Source of the DNA: Pelagomonas calceolata
Taxonomy: Eukaryota > Sar > Pelagophyceae > Pelagomonadales > Pelagomonadaceae
Reading direction: 5' to 3'
Length of the DNA stretch: 64,000 bases
NCBI GenBank assembly: GCA_918797485.1
Contig: CAKKNE010000005.1
Coordinates: forward strand, 682,001 to 746,000
Shown: positions 16,751 through 25,150 of the stretch, piece by piece
Layout: every line of letters starts with the position of its first letter
How positions within the stretch are numbered: position 1 is the first letter of the stretch
The notes under the pieces: model-generated
Told to the model about the DNA's origin: nothing
The model's input: only the letters and a program-made list of their open reading frames with translations
Database searches by the model: none
Position numbers and translations under genes: made by a program

Positions 16751-17908
16751 CTAAAGATCCTCCTTCGAATCATCCTTCTTCTTTTTCTTCCGTTTCTTCT
16801 TCTCGACGGGCTCTCCCCTTTTTTTGGCGCGCCGCCTCAATAGAGAATCCGCCTCGGGCACGTCGGGCATGTCCACCGGGACGCCGTCACCCACAACAAC
16901 CCCGCCAATCCCCGCGCTCTCCTTCTTCGCGTCCGCGTCGATCTGTTGGATCGCGTAGGTCAGCCAGTTCTCCACGTCCTCCAACGCGAGCTGCGTCCTA
17001 GCCTGCTCCTTGACCACGGCCTTTTTCCCGTCCTCCTCGGCCTCCTTGCGTTCGCGCGCTGCTTGTTTCCGACATAGAGCCTTCCTTCTCTCAGCTTTGA
17101 CCGAGGCCTCCTGGGCTTCATCGGTTAAGATAGGGGGCATTTCTTCGGCCAGTTCCAATTCTGCTTCGTCTTCTTTGAGCTTCGCTTCTACCGTCTCCGC
17201 GAGCTGTTCGTTGGGCGTTTTTTCTCGTTCTTCCCGTTGTTTTTTAAGTCGTTCCCTCTCGACCTTCTCGACCTTGTCCCGCTCCTTGTCATACAACTCC
17301 TGCTTGTCCCACCACACACCTTGATTGGATGGTTTTACTTTATCTCTATTGAGCCGCGGCCACCACGACTGGTTCTGCGCTTTAGCTAGTGTTAATGTTA
17401 ACCGACCAACGGACGCCGAGACCCAGGACGAGTTTTGAGGATCGATCGGCCTTAGTGGAACGATCTCGAGGTCGAAGCGCTTCGAGCCCTTGCGCGCGCG
17501 GACCGTGACCAGCTCCTCCTCGAACTGAACGCTCTCGACGTCATTCTCCCCAACAAGAGTGGCCGGCGCGTCCCACTTGTGCGCGAACTTGACCGAAACA
17601 AACAGCTCGTCGCCGGACTGGGCCCACTGATGCGCGGGCGCCATGCCTTTGCCGCTCGAGGCCTCGGACGTCCGTAAAGCGTCGCGCACGTCTTTGAGGC
17701 GCTGTTCCGCCGATCTTAGTTCCAAGAGAGCTTCGTTGACCGCTAAATCGGTAGCGTCCACCGCCGATGCTAAAGTTGCCGCGCAGCCGAAATCTCCTCG
17801 CCGTAGCGCGCTCACGAGCGTTGCCGCCGACGCGTGCTTGACGTCGCAGTCGCTTATTGTTGTGGAGGCGGCCACCGCTGGGATGATGAGGAGTAGGCGG
17901 CGCATCAT
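16751..17908 (-). CDS. Secretory-pathway CS-domain (p23-like) protein with KEDL end
   Basis: 385 aa from the ATG at 17908. Signal peptide MMRRLLLIIPAVAAST, then a helical segment, then a CS domain (residues about 105-205: GDELFVSVKFAHKWDAPATL, a later ASVGRLTLTLAKAQ, then WWPRL). A long charged coiled coil follows, then a Lys-rich tail ending SKEDL. The signal peptide plus a terminal KEDL, close to KDEL, suggests an ER-lumen chaperone or co-chaperone; related CS proteins in other protists share the DAPATL block. An upstream in-frame ATG at 18034 would bury the signal peptide, so 17908 is preferred. Confidence 0.8.
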   Translation of the reverse strand: MMRRLLLIIPAVAASTTISDCDVKHASAATLVSALRRGDFGCAATLASAVDATDLAVNEALLELRSAEQRLKDVRDALRTSEASSGKGMAPAHQWAQSGDELFVSVKFAHKWDAPATLVGENDVESVQFEEELVTVRARKGSKRFDLEIVPLRPIDPQNSSWVSASVGRLTLTLAKAQNQSWWPRLNRDKVKPSNQGVWWDKQELYDKERDKVEKVERERLKKQREEREKTPNEQLAETVEAKLKEDEAELELAEEMPPILTDEAQEASVKAERRKALCRKQAARERKEAEEDGKKAVVKEQARTQLALEDVENWLTYAIQQIDADAKKESAGIGGVVVGDGVPVDMPDVPEADSLLRRRAKKRGEPVEKKKRKKKKKDDSKEDL

Positions 17909-18090
17909 CTTTGAGTCGACGCGTCGGCGTCGAGTGGCGACGATTCGGGTGCAGGGCCGCTGGCGCCGGAGCCGCCTTGAAACGTTAGCGAAGGTGACGG
18001 CAGCAACTGTAGAGCTTCCAGCGATGCCTTTCACCCGCGGAACAGCACGTATGCCACAAGCACAGTCAAAAGAGACTCGACGGCCCGCTT

Positions 18091-18115
18091 GCTAGTGTCT
18101 TACAAGGACGCTAGC
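18091..18115 (+). promoter_or_regulatory. Promoter palindrome in a divergent promoter
   Basis: GCTAGTG, then TCTTACAAGGA, then CGCTAGC. It sits in the 396-bp gap (17909-18304) between the CS-domain gene (minus) and mS34 (plus). I see no other feature in the gap. Confidence 0.75.
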
Positions 18116-18304
18116 TAGCGCGACCAAGCAGCCAGCTCACGCGATCACAGCACTGCGCGACCGCGCAAGCACCCCTTCTGGACGTCTACTCGCTGCGCGC
18201 TGCACGCCTGGGATCGCTGCGACCTGTAGCTGCGCGGCGCCTGAAACCACTGCGGGTGTGCAAGCGCACTATACGCCTAGCCGACGTGCGATAGCGTTAG
18301 AGGG

Positions 18305-18664
18305 ATGGGCCGCCTCGGCCCCGGCCGCCGCCTGCTGGAAGTGCTCTGGCCGCTGCGCAACTACGGCATTGGGGCGCGCGTGACGAAGCCGACCTGGACG
18401 GGCCCCGACTGCTTCTGGCAAATCACCAAGCTCAAGTATAATAAGAGAGCGGTCCGCGACGACGGCAGCATCCGCCTCGGCAAGGCGTGGGGGACGCTCC
18501 ACTGGCGTGGCCAGCCGGTGGGCCGGCCCGACCGGCGCGTGCCGGGCCACTCCAAAGCGATGTGGCAACTCTTCGGCGACGCGCCGCCGCCCGCGACCGA
18601 CGCGGACCGACCGCACCTGACGAAACGGCTGCACAAGAAGTACTACGTCGTCGTCGACGACTAG
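18305..18664 (+). CDS. MRPS34: Mitochondrial small-subunit ribosomal protein mS34
   Basis: 119 aa. The sequence LLEVLWPLRNYGIGARVTKP, then W followed by CFWQITKLKY, and later GKAWGTLHWRG fits the MRP-S34 family (NYGxGxxVxRxxW, YWxITxVK, GxxxGxLTxRG). It would sit on the mitochondrial small ribosomal subunit. Very basic, single exon, with no long presequence, although the Arg-rich N-terminus can serve for import. The C-terminal acidic tail VVVDD is unusual. Length fits the short plant and protist forms. Confidence 0.8.
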   Translation: MGRLGPGRRLLEVLWPLRNYGIGARVTKPTWTGPDCFWQITKLKYNKRAVRDDGSIRLGKAWGTLHWRGQPVGRPDRRVPGHSKAMWQLFGDAPPPATDADRPHLTKRLHKKYYVVVDD

Positions 18665-18793
18665 GTGCTTGCTGCTCGTGTGTGTCGTAACTTTAGGCTT
18701 GCTATCCAGTTTCACATGGAGCCGATGTCTCAAACAAGACTCAGTTCGTTCAGCTCGGTACGTTCCAGGGCTCCCGCGTCGGGAAAACCAGCG

Positions 18794-18816
18794 ACTAGCG
18801 GCCGTAAGACACTAGC
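18794..18816 (-). promoter_or_regulatory. Promoter palindrome copy
   Basis: ACTAGCG, then GCCGTAAGA, then CACTAGC. It is 162 bp before the SNF2 gene start, in the gap 18665-18977, which holds nothing else I can identify. Confidence 0.75.
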
Positions 18817-18977
18817 AAGCTCCAGGCTGGACGGCGGACGGCCGTAGTGCTCGCATCGATCGCGTTCGGCGCACGCAAGTCGCGGCATAGATCATCGTGA
18901 GTCGTACCGCGCAAACTCCGCGCATCGCTGCGAGCGTAACGGCCCCTCAGCAGCCAGGCTGCAGCACCCGAAAAAAC

Positions 18978-21965
18978 ATGTCCTCAGCCGCGGAGCGCAG
19001 CCGTCGCCGCTGGTCGCTGGCACCCGTCACAAGCAGCACTAATACTGCGATCGCGACGACACCACCGCTCTCGGCCGCCGAGCGAGCGCTCGGGAACGCC
19101 TTCGCCGCGTGCGCAAGACGCGACGAGGAGGCGTGGCCGCCCGCGCGGCCCGCGGCAGGAATCGCGGCGAATGAAATCATCTGGCGCCTCGTGGCCCAGT
19201 TCTGCGACGCACGCGCGCTCTGCGCTCTAGGTGCGACCGCAACACCTCTATACACGGCGTCGTGCGACGTCGTCCCGTTCCTCGCAAACGACGTGACTTT
19301 GTTCCCGCACCAAAGGCGCGGCCTGCGTTTTATGCTTCGGAGGGAGAGAAGTGGCAAAGGCGGCGGGCTTCTTTGCGACGAGCCGGGGACGGGCAAGACC
19401 CTCACGGTCGTGGCGCTCCTGCTGCGCACGGCGCGGCTGCGCGCGGCGCGGCCGCCGGAGCCGGCGCGGCGCCTGAGCGGCCGCGTCAATGCGCGCCTGG
19501 CGCGCCCGAAGGAACTCAAAGTGCGCCTCAAAGTAGGTGGCAAGACCGCGCCCGGGACTTTGATCGCGCGCGACCCTGAGCAACGACGGCGCTGCGGCGG
19601 GACCCTGATAGTCGCGCCCACGGCTTTGGTGCGGCACTGGCGGGACGAGCTGCTGCGGCGCGCGGGCGGACGAGCTGCTGCTGCGGATGAAGTCACAAAG
19701 AAGCTCTGCTGCCTCCACGACGCCTACGGGTTCATGTTTTTCGACCTCCACGGCCGGGAGTGGGGTAATAACATCGAGAGCGACCGCCCGCCCGACGTGC
19801 TGGTGGTGAGCGAAGAGCGCCTGTCGCGCGAGTTCAGAAGCGTCACGAAGAAGCGCTACTCGCTCGACGATGACGCCGAGGACGCCGCGGACCAGAGTCC
19901 GCTCTTGAAGCACGCCTGGCGGCGCGTCATCGTCGACGAGGGCCGCCACGCCGGCGACGCGGCGTCGACGAATCGCCTGCGGCTCATGTCGGCGCTGACG
20001 GCCGAGAGCGTCTGGATCCTCACGGGCACGCCGACGCGCGGCGAGCGCGGCGAGGCGCGGAGGGGCGAGGCGGCACTGAGGCAAGTCGGTCGTTTGCTGC
20101 GCACGGTGCGAGAGAGTTCACATGCAACGGACTTGGACGGCTCGCTGTGGCAGGCTAGGGTAGTGACACCCCTCGTCTCGGGAAGCGGCGACGCGGCCGC
20201 GGCCGGCGCGTTGCGCGACGCACTCCGAACGTGCTGCGTGTGCCACTCGGCTGCCGACCTGCAACTACCGGCACCCATCAGGATCGTGAGCCGCCTCCGA
20301 CCGTCGCGCTCCGAGGCTCGCTCGCTGAACGCGTTCTGCGCGTTCGTCCAAGCCAATTTGTACCTCACGACGCTCGAGGTGGCCGACGTCGCGTCGATGG
20401 ACGACGGCTACGGCGCGTCGCTGCTCAACCCGCGGAACCGCCGCGCGGCCAAAGAGGCCATCGACAATATATTGCTGTGCTGCGCCGGCGGCGGCGAGAT
20501 GGTTAAATTATCCAGACCTGAGGTGCTGGGCGAACTACGGTACCTGCGCGAGACAGTGTGGAAATCAAATTTCGGGCGCCCGACGCCATCGACGCGTCGT
20601 TGTCCCAGTGATGGCATGGAGGTTCACAAACCACGCAGGCTCGAAAAGGTCCACAAAACTCCGCAACGGAAAACGGACCGCGCGGTGCGCTTCTTCGCCG
20701 ACGAGACGTCGTCGCTGCCGTGCGCGAAGTGCGCCCTGTCTCTCTCGTTCTTGCTGGTCGCGCCGTGCGGCTGCCTGTACTGTCCCGAGTGCGCGGCGAA
20801 GGCGTCGCCCTCCGCCTGTGCGGTCTGCGCGAAGACCTTTGTCGACGTCGAGGACGACGTGTCCGACGATCGCTGGGAGCATCCTGTCGCGAAGCGCGCC
20901 GACGGCACGCTCCGGTGCCGCTTCTGGCGCGACACGGACGACGGCCGCACCATCGGCTGCTCACACGTTCATACGTCGTCGAAGAAGCAGAAAATGCCGG
21001 GCGGAGAAGCGTTTGTGTGGCTCCAGCCCGGCGTCGAGCTCCAGTGGCGGGAGGCCGTGCTCGAGCGGGACACGGCGGCGCGGGCGGCGGCCTTCCAGGC
21101 GTCGGGGACGGCGTCCGCGGCGCCGGCGCGGACTCCGGCGGGGACTGCATTCGCGGCGCCGGCTTGGACTCCCACGGTGGTGGACGACGCCCACACCAAG
21201 GCGCGGCACGTGCTCGATCGGCTCGAGTCCGCCGTCGCCGCCTTCCGGTCAGGAGGGTCGCGGCCCGTGCGGGCCATCCTGTTTGCCGAAGATAGGAAGA
21301 TTTTGGATTGGGTGGGCCACTACCTCATCATGCGACTTGGCCAAGACGCCGTCGCACAACACTGGGGCACTCATAGAGCCGACGAGCTGCGCAAATTCCG
21401 TAGCGGCCTGGTCGCGTACCGGACGTGCTTGAGCTGCGGCGCCGCGAGCGAGGACAAGTGCAAGACGTGCGGCCGGCGCGTGCTCGTGCTGACGGCCGTC
21501 GAGGACCTGCCGACGCGGGTCTTCGAGGAGAACGTCCGGGACCACCGCCTGGGACGCGTCTACTCCGTCGGCGAAACGGTGTCGCTCGTCGCGGGCGGTC
21601 CGCCGCGCATCATCCGGGCGATCGCGCGCTGCGGCGGGACGTACGGGGCCGAGCGGACGCGCCAACTCGACCGCGGCGCGGCGCGCGTGTTGCTTTTGCA
21701 CCACGACGGCCGTCACGGTTTAGATCTGCCCTTCGTGACGCATATCTTCCTCTTGCGGACGATCTGGGAGTCGGGATACGAGAAGCAGGTCGTGTCCCGC
21801 GCGTGCCGCCTCGGTTGCGAGGGGCCCGTCGTCGTCGACCAGGTCCTCGCCCGCGGCACGGCCGAGGAGGCGCTCTTCGATCGCGTCGCGTCGCGGGCCG
21901 CTCCGGCGTCCGAGGCGGAGAAGATCGACTCGCTGCTGCGGGGCCTGCGGTTGTTGCGGTCGTGA
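18978..21965 (+). CDS. SNF2-family ATPase with embedded RING finger (Rad5/SMARCA3-like)
   Basis: 964 aa in two exons (18978-20545 and 20639-21965). The helicase front half has FPHQRRGLRFMLRRE, motif I DEPGTGKT, VIVDEGR for motif II and LTGTPTRG for motif III. A C4-type RING (CAKCA, later CGCLYCPEC and CAVC) lies between the lobes, as in Rad5/Rad16/HLTF. The second lobe has ILFAEDRKILDWV and motif VI QVVSRACRLG. An extra zinc-binding cluster (CLSCG then CKTCG) is inserted in lobe 2. Motif II is DEGR rather than DEAH or DEGH. Expected role: DNA-damage tolerance or chromatin remodelling coupled to ubiquitin transfer. The start follows AAAAAAC before the ATG. Confidence 0.88.
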   Translation: MSSAAERSRRRWSLAPVTSSTNTAIATTPPLSAAERALGNAFAACARRDEEAWPPARPAAGIAANEIIWRLVAQFCDARALCALGATATPLYTASCDVVPFLANDVTLFPHQRRGLRFMLRRERSGKGGGLLCDEPGTGKTLTVVALLLRTARLRAARPPEPARRLSGRVNARLARPKELKVRLKVGGKTAPGTLIARDPEQRRRCGGTLIVAPTALVRHWRDELLRRAGGRAAAADEVTKKLCCLHDAYGFMFFDLHGREWGNNIESDRPPDVLVVSEERLSREFRSVTKKRYSLDDDAEDAADQSPLLKHAWRRVIVDEGRHAGDAASTNRLRLMSALTAESVWILTGTPTRGERGEARRGEAALRQVGRLLRTVRESSHATDLDGSLWQARVVTPLVSGSGDAAAAGALRDALRTCCVCHSAADLQLPAPIRIVSRLRPSRSEARSLNAFCAFVQANLYLTTLEVADVASMDDGYGASLLNPRNRRAAKEAIDNILLCCAGGGEMVKLSRPEVLGELRYLRETVWKSNFGRPTPSTRRCPSDGMEVHKPRRLEKVHKTPQRKTDRAVRFFADETSSLPCAKCALSLSFLLVAPCGCLYCPECAAKASPSACAVCAKTFVDVEDDVSDDRWEHPVAKRADGTLRCRFWRDTDDGRTIGCSHVHTSSKKQKMPGGEAFVWLQPGVELQWREAVLERDTAARAAAFQASGTASAAPARTPAGTAFAAPAWTPTVVDDAHTKARHVLDRLESAVAAFRSGGSRPVRAILFAEDRKILDWVGHYLIMRLGQDAVAQHWGTHRADELRKFRSGLVAYRTCLSCGAASEDKCKTCGRRVLVLTAVEDLPTRVFEENVRDHRLGRVYSVGETVSLVAGGPPRIIRAIARCGGTYGAERTRQLDRGAARVLLLHHDGRHGLDLPFVTHIFLLRTIWESGYEKQVVSRACRLGCEGPVVVDQVLARGTAEEALFDRVASRAAPASEAEKIDSLLRGLRLLRS
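20546..20638 (+). mobile_element. Introner, 93 nt, open in frame
   Basis: The left flank GCGCGAGA and right flank GCTCGAAA are an imperfect target duplication. The element begins CAGTGTGGAAATCAAATTTC and ends CACAAACCACGCAG; the core is GACGCCATCGACGCG. It is a GC-AG intron. It has 31 codons and no stop, so a retained form would only add residues between lobe 1 and the RING. Confidence 0.88.
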
Positions 21966-22069
21966 CCGCGTGTTGTTTATAAGTACAAGTGTGTAATCAA
22001 ACCTGTCTAGAGTGAGCCCAGTCTGTAGAGCCAGCCCTAGACGTCACGATACGGCGTGCCACCCTCGGC

Positions 22070-22969
22070 ATGCTTGTGCGCGGGTCGCCCCAGCGCCGCG
22101 GCATCGAGCGCTGTGGCAGCCCCAAAAAGGCGCTGCAGAAGCGCTGTGGCAGCCCCACGCTCGACGCAGACGAGCAGCAGGCTCCGGAGGCGACGCAGAC
22201 GAGCAGCCGTCGCTCCAAAGGCAGCCCGCGCGGCGCGAGTAGAGCTTTGCTGGGGAAAAGCGTGAGGCCAGCGCCCGCGCCGTGTGGCAGCAGCATGGCT
22301 AAGCTGGGCAAATCGTTCAAGGGCCGGCCCGCCGGCCTCGTCATGGAGAAGAAACCGGCCGCGACGGTGCCCGCAACAAAAACTAAGAAGAAGCCGAAGC
22401 GCCCGAAGAACTACGCCATGCGGCCCACGACGGCGACGCTTGCAAGGCGCACGACCAAATTTGAAGAAAGGAAGCCCGCGCCGCCGCCGTCCTATCTAGG
22501 ATTGAAAGGGAGGGCGAGAGGCCCGTCGCTCCACGACCGGCCCCAGTCGCGGAACGGCGTGCCCGGCGCGTTCAATCCCAAGGTCTTCAACACGCAGCGG
22601 TTGGTACGGGGCACGGACACGCGGGAGTGGACCAGGGGCGAAGCCGCCTTCGCTAGGAAAACCGCGTGGTACGCCGACCTGGCGACTGGTGGAGACGCGC
22701 CGCGGCCGCGCTCGGCGTCGCTGCCGAGCGGGCCGCGCAGTGACGCCGGCGTGCATAATCGGCGGGCGCCCGACGGTCTGTGGTACACGCACGTCGAGCC
22801 ACCCCTACCGGACGAGGATTTGGATGATGAACGCGCGACGGGCAAGCCCCACTTCGTCCCGTATCAGCGGCCGCAGACGGCGAAACGGAGGAGCTACGCC
22901 GATCAACTGCGCGCGGACAGCTATCGGGCCGAGGAGTATTCGGTGAAGACGCTCGTAATTCAACGATAG
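22070..22969 (+). CDS. Basic protein of unknown function
   Basis: 299 aa from the first in-frame ATG, or 224 aa from the ATG at 22295 (MAKLGKSFKGRPAGL), which I favour because the upstream 220 bp is built from short direct repeats (GCGCTGTGGCAGCCCCA twice; GACGCAGACGAGCAGC twice). The protein is Lys/Arg/Pro-rich, with RPKNYAMRPTTATLARRTTK, a Trp-rich middle (DTREWTRGEAAFARKTAWYA), and a C-terminus with RPQTAKRRSYADQLRADSYR. The RPxTAKR style recalls axonemal or microtubule-associated small proteins, but I cannot name a family. Its stop overlaps the 3' end of the next gene on the other strand. Confidence 0.65.
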   Translation: MLVRGSPQRRGIERCGSPKKALQKRCGSPTLDADEQQAPEATQTSSRRSKGSPRGASRALLGKSVRPAPAPCGSSMAKLGKSFKGRPAGLVMEKKPAATVPATKTKKKPKRPKNYAMRPTTATLARRTTKFEERKPAPPPSYLGLKGRARGPSLHDRPQSRNGVPGAFNPKVFNTQRLVRGTDTREWTRGEAAFARKTAWYADLATGGDAPRPRSASLPSGPRSDAGVHNRRAPDGLWYTHVEPPLPDEDLDDERATGKPHFVPYQRPQTAKRRSYADQLRADSYRAEEYSVKTLVIQR

Positions 22970-23511
22970 ATTAGTAGGTTCCCACAATTCAACGTCTGGC
23001 AGTACGCGTCCGTCGACTCGACGAGCTTCTGGAGGAGCGGTGCCGCGTCCTCCGGCGTGCCCGCGGCCTTCAGCTTGGCCGCGTCTGCAGAAATCTTCTG
23101 GGCGATGAGCTCGCCGTACTCGTACTCGGCGTTGTACCTGTGCGTCGAGGCGTCATCATCCGCTCGATGGCGTGGACGTTGTGCGGTCTCTCAACCGCCG
23201 AGGTTGCTTCCTGGCGCGGCTCGCGACGGGTTCTTCCGCGCGGCGTTCTCGAGCGGCACGACCGTCGCGACGTAGCCCTTCTGGAGGGCCTTGGTGCTCG
23301 CGGTGCCGGCCTGCGCGGCCTTGTTCAGCGCGCCGAGCTCGTCGACCAGAGTTTTGAATTGTTCAAGGCCGGCGGCGTTGGCATGTTCTTTTGATGTGGC
23401 GACTAATGCGGCAGCCGCGCCACCTAGCAGCGCCCGGCGCTGCACAGAGACCGGCTGCAGCGCTGATGCAGCATGAGCGACGAAGAGCAGGACGGTCGGA
23501 GCGGCACGCAT
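22960..23511 (-). CDS. Plastid (thylakoid lumen-type) small protein
   Basis: 153 aa in two exons (23511-23228 and 23137-22960). The leader is a signal peptide (MRAAPTVLLFVAHAASALQP, with the A-S-A-L site in place of ASAF), then a short basic transit stretch, then RRALLGGAAAALVATS, a twin-arginine lumen signal. The mature part is helical (GLEQFKTLVDELGALNKAAQ, then EYGELIAQKISADAAKLKAA and a Cys pair near the end). Size and helicity are compatible with PsbQ-like or other lumen proteins, but I cannot assign one. Its stop (22960-22962) lies inside the last codons of the plus-strand gene. Confidence 0.7.
23138..23227 (-). mobile_element. Introner-type intron, 90 nt
   Basis: On the minus strand it ends CGACGCACAG before GTACAACG. 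The 5' side reads GCCAGGAAGCAACC, a decayed version of the usual TGGAAATCAACC, and the core CACGCCATCGAGCGG is present. The GT at 23227 keeps frame and joins ENAARKNP to YNAEYEYGEL. Target duplication is weak (GTCGCGAG versus GTACAACG). Confidence 0.65.
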
Positions 23512-23610
23512 CGTACTGCGAGTTGTCTGGATCGAGAATCGATGCTCGAGCGGGTCTGTTATCCCCGGTTTTGACTACTGCAGCTGATTCAGTGCGAAGA
23601 GCAAGCGCGG

Positions 23611-23632
23611 GCTAGCGCTGTAAGACACTAGC
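23611..23632 (-). promoter_or_regulatory. Promoter palindrome in a divergent promoter
   Basis: GCTAGCG, then CTGTAAGA, then CACTAGC. It lies midway in the 247-bp gap between the plastid lumen gene (minus, start 23511) and the ELMO gene (plus, start 23759). Confidence 0.78.
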
Positions 23633-23758
23633 AAGAAGCCTCTCTGCCCATGTTGCGGGGGCCCACGGGCGCATGCCTCACAATTAGCAAGCTCTGAGAC
23701 TGCTCTCGTATACGCTGCCGCTGCGCGCTCGAGACCTACGCGCGCGCGGAGCTGTAGG

Positions 23759-25114
23759 ATGGACCAACTCCAGGCCCGGCTCGGCAGCCTGCTGAATCGA
23801 CCATTGATGGAAGACGCCGCGACGAAAGAACTCGCGGAAGCGGCCCGAGCGCGCGTCGACGTTTTAAGATCATTGCTCCGCACACCAGCGGTGGTCGGCG
23901 ACGACGAGTACGAACGTTTGCTGAAGGAGGTGTTTGACGCCACGACTAAACTGCTCGGCCGCGCGCCGACGGCGCACCGCGGACCCGAGAGCGAGGAGGG
24001 CTGGAAGCTCGCTGGGTTTCAGGCTACGGCGCCGGACCGCGAGTTTCGAGGAGGCGGGCTGCTGGGTTTGCACTGCTTGCTGCACGCGCTCGAGCACCAC
24101 CCGGCGACGTGCGCGAAGCTGCTCGAAGGCCCGTTCCCCTTCGCCGCCGCGTCGATAAACATGACGCTCGTCGCGGCGCGGTTAGCCGGCGTCGCGTCGG
24201 CCGACGACGCTCTCAAGGCCTCGATCGGCGACAAGAGTCCACAAAACGCCCCGCGAGACTGCCGCTCGCTCCTCGCCACGAGCCACGCCGGCTTCTTCGA
24301 GGTCCACGCGTTGTGTCTGGACGCGCTCGAGCGCGCCCGTAGTGATGTGGACGCGGGCGCGATGGACTTCATGGGCTGCGCCGTCGCCGCGCGGGAAGAG
24401 GTCTCCCTGCTGCTGTCGCACGCGCCGCGCGACGTGGAAGCTTTGAAAAAATTAGCACGGGCCGTGCCTCGCAGAAGGAGCGGCTTCCTGACGATGCACG
24501 CTTCCTCCAATTTCCTGATGAAGCGCGAGCCGGTGCGCCGCTTCTTCGTCCTCTCGACGTCGAGACTGAAGTGGTACGAGGAGCGCGACGTGCACTCGTC
24601 GACGCGGTCGGCGGCGACCTTATTGGCGCCTGGTAAACCAGCAGGAAGTTTGGTCCTCCAGGGCGACGCGACGGTGCGGTTTCGGGTGGAGGAGCGGAGC
24701 TTTTCGATTGTTTCTAGTAAGGGAAAGCAGTTACTTTGGTTGGTCGCGGACGAAGCGAGAGACATGGAAAAGTGGTGCGTGGCGCTGACGGAGCACTGCG
24801 CCCTGGCCGCGATCGACCTATCACAACGCCTAGAGGCGGGGACCGTCGTGTCGTCGGAGACGTTCGAGGCAGTGCCGTACGTCGTCGACGCGGCCGTGGG
24901 TATTTATGTGCGCGAAGCGCCGGACGTCGCCGCGCCGCGGACGGGCCGCGGCCTCATGCCCGGCGAGGAGGTGGAGATTGTTGAAAGGGTCGTCGTCGAC
25001 GACGCGAAGGGCGGGCGGACGTTCCTTCGCTTGGCGGACGGGGGCTGGGCCATGGAGCGGCACCCGTCGTCGGGCGTGCCGATCTTGCGGGTGTCGAGCG
25101 GGGACAGTGTTTAA
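23759..25114 (+). CDS. ELMO-domain protein with PH and SH3-like C-terminus
   Basis: 451 aa, single exon. Residues about 40-215 form an ELMO/CED-12 domain: TAHRG, then WKLAGFQ, then DREFRGGGLLGLHCLLHALE is the family signature. A PH domain follows (about 235-345: SGFLTMHASSNFLMKREP, then RRFFVLSTSRLKWYEE, ending with a Trp helix in MEKWCVALTEH). The last 90 residues (PYVVDAAVGIYVREAPDV, then GEEVEIVERVV, WAMERHP) look like an SH3-like barrel. ELMO proteins regulate Rho/Rac exchange or act as Arf/Arl GAPs (ELMOD). This domain order resembles animal ELMO1-3 (ELMO then PH) in a shorter form. Confidence 0.85.
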   Translation: MDQLQARLGSLLNRPLMEDAATKELAEAARARVDVLRSLLRTPAVVGDDEYERLLKEVFDATTKLLGRAPTAHRGPESEEGWKLAGFQATAPDREFRGGGLLGLHCLLHALEHHPATCAKLLEGPFPFAAASINMTLVAARLAGVASADDALKASIGDKSPQNAPRDCRSLLATSHAGFFEVHALCLDALERARSDVDAGAMDFMGCAVAAREEVSLLLSHAPRDVEALKKLARAVPRRRSGFLTMHASSNFLMKREPVRRFFVLSTSRLKWYEERDVHSSTRSAATLLAPGKPAGSLVLQGDATVRFRVEERSFSIVSSKGKQLLWLVADEARDMEKWCVALTEHCALAAIDLSQRLEAGTVVSSETFEAVPYVVDAAVGIYVREAPDVAAPRTGRGLMPGEEVEIVERVVVDDAKGGRTFLRLADGGWAMERHPSSGVPILRVSSGDSV

Positions 25115-25150
25115 GTGATTGTTTTTGTGGGTTACATGAGTCTTAACACA

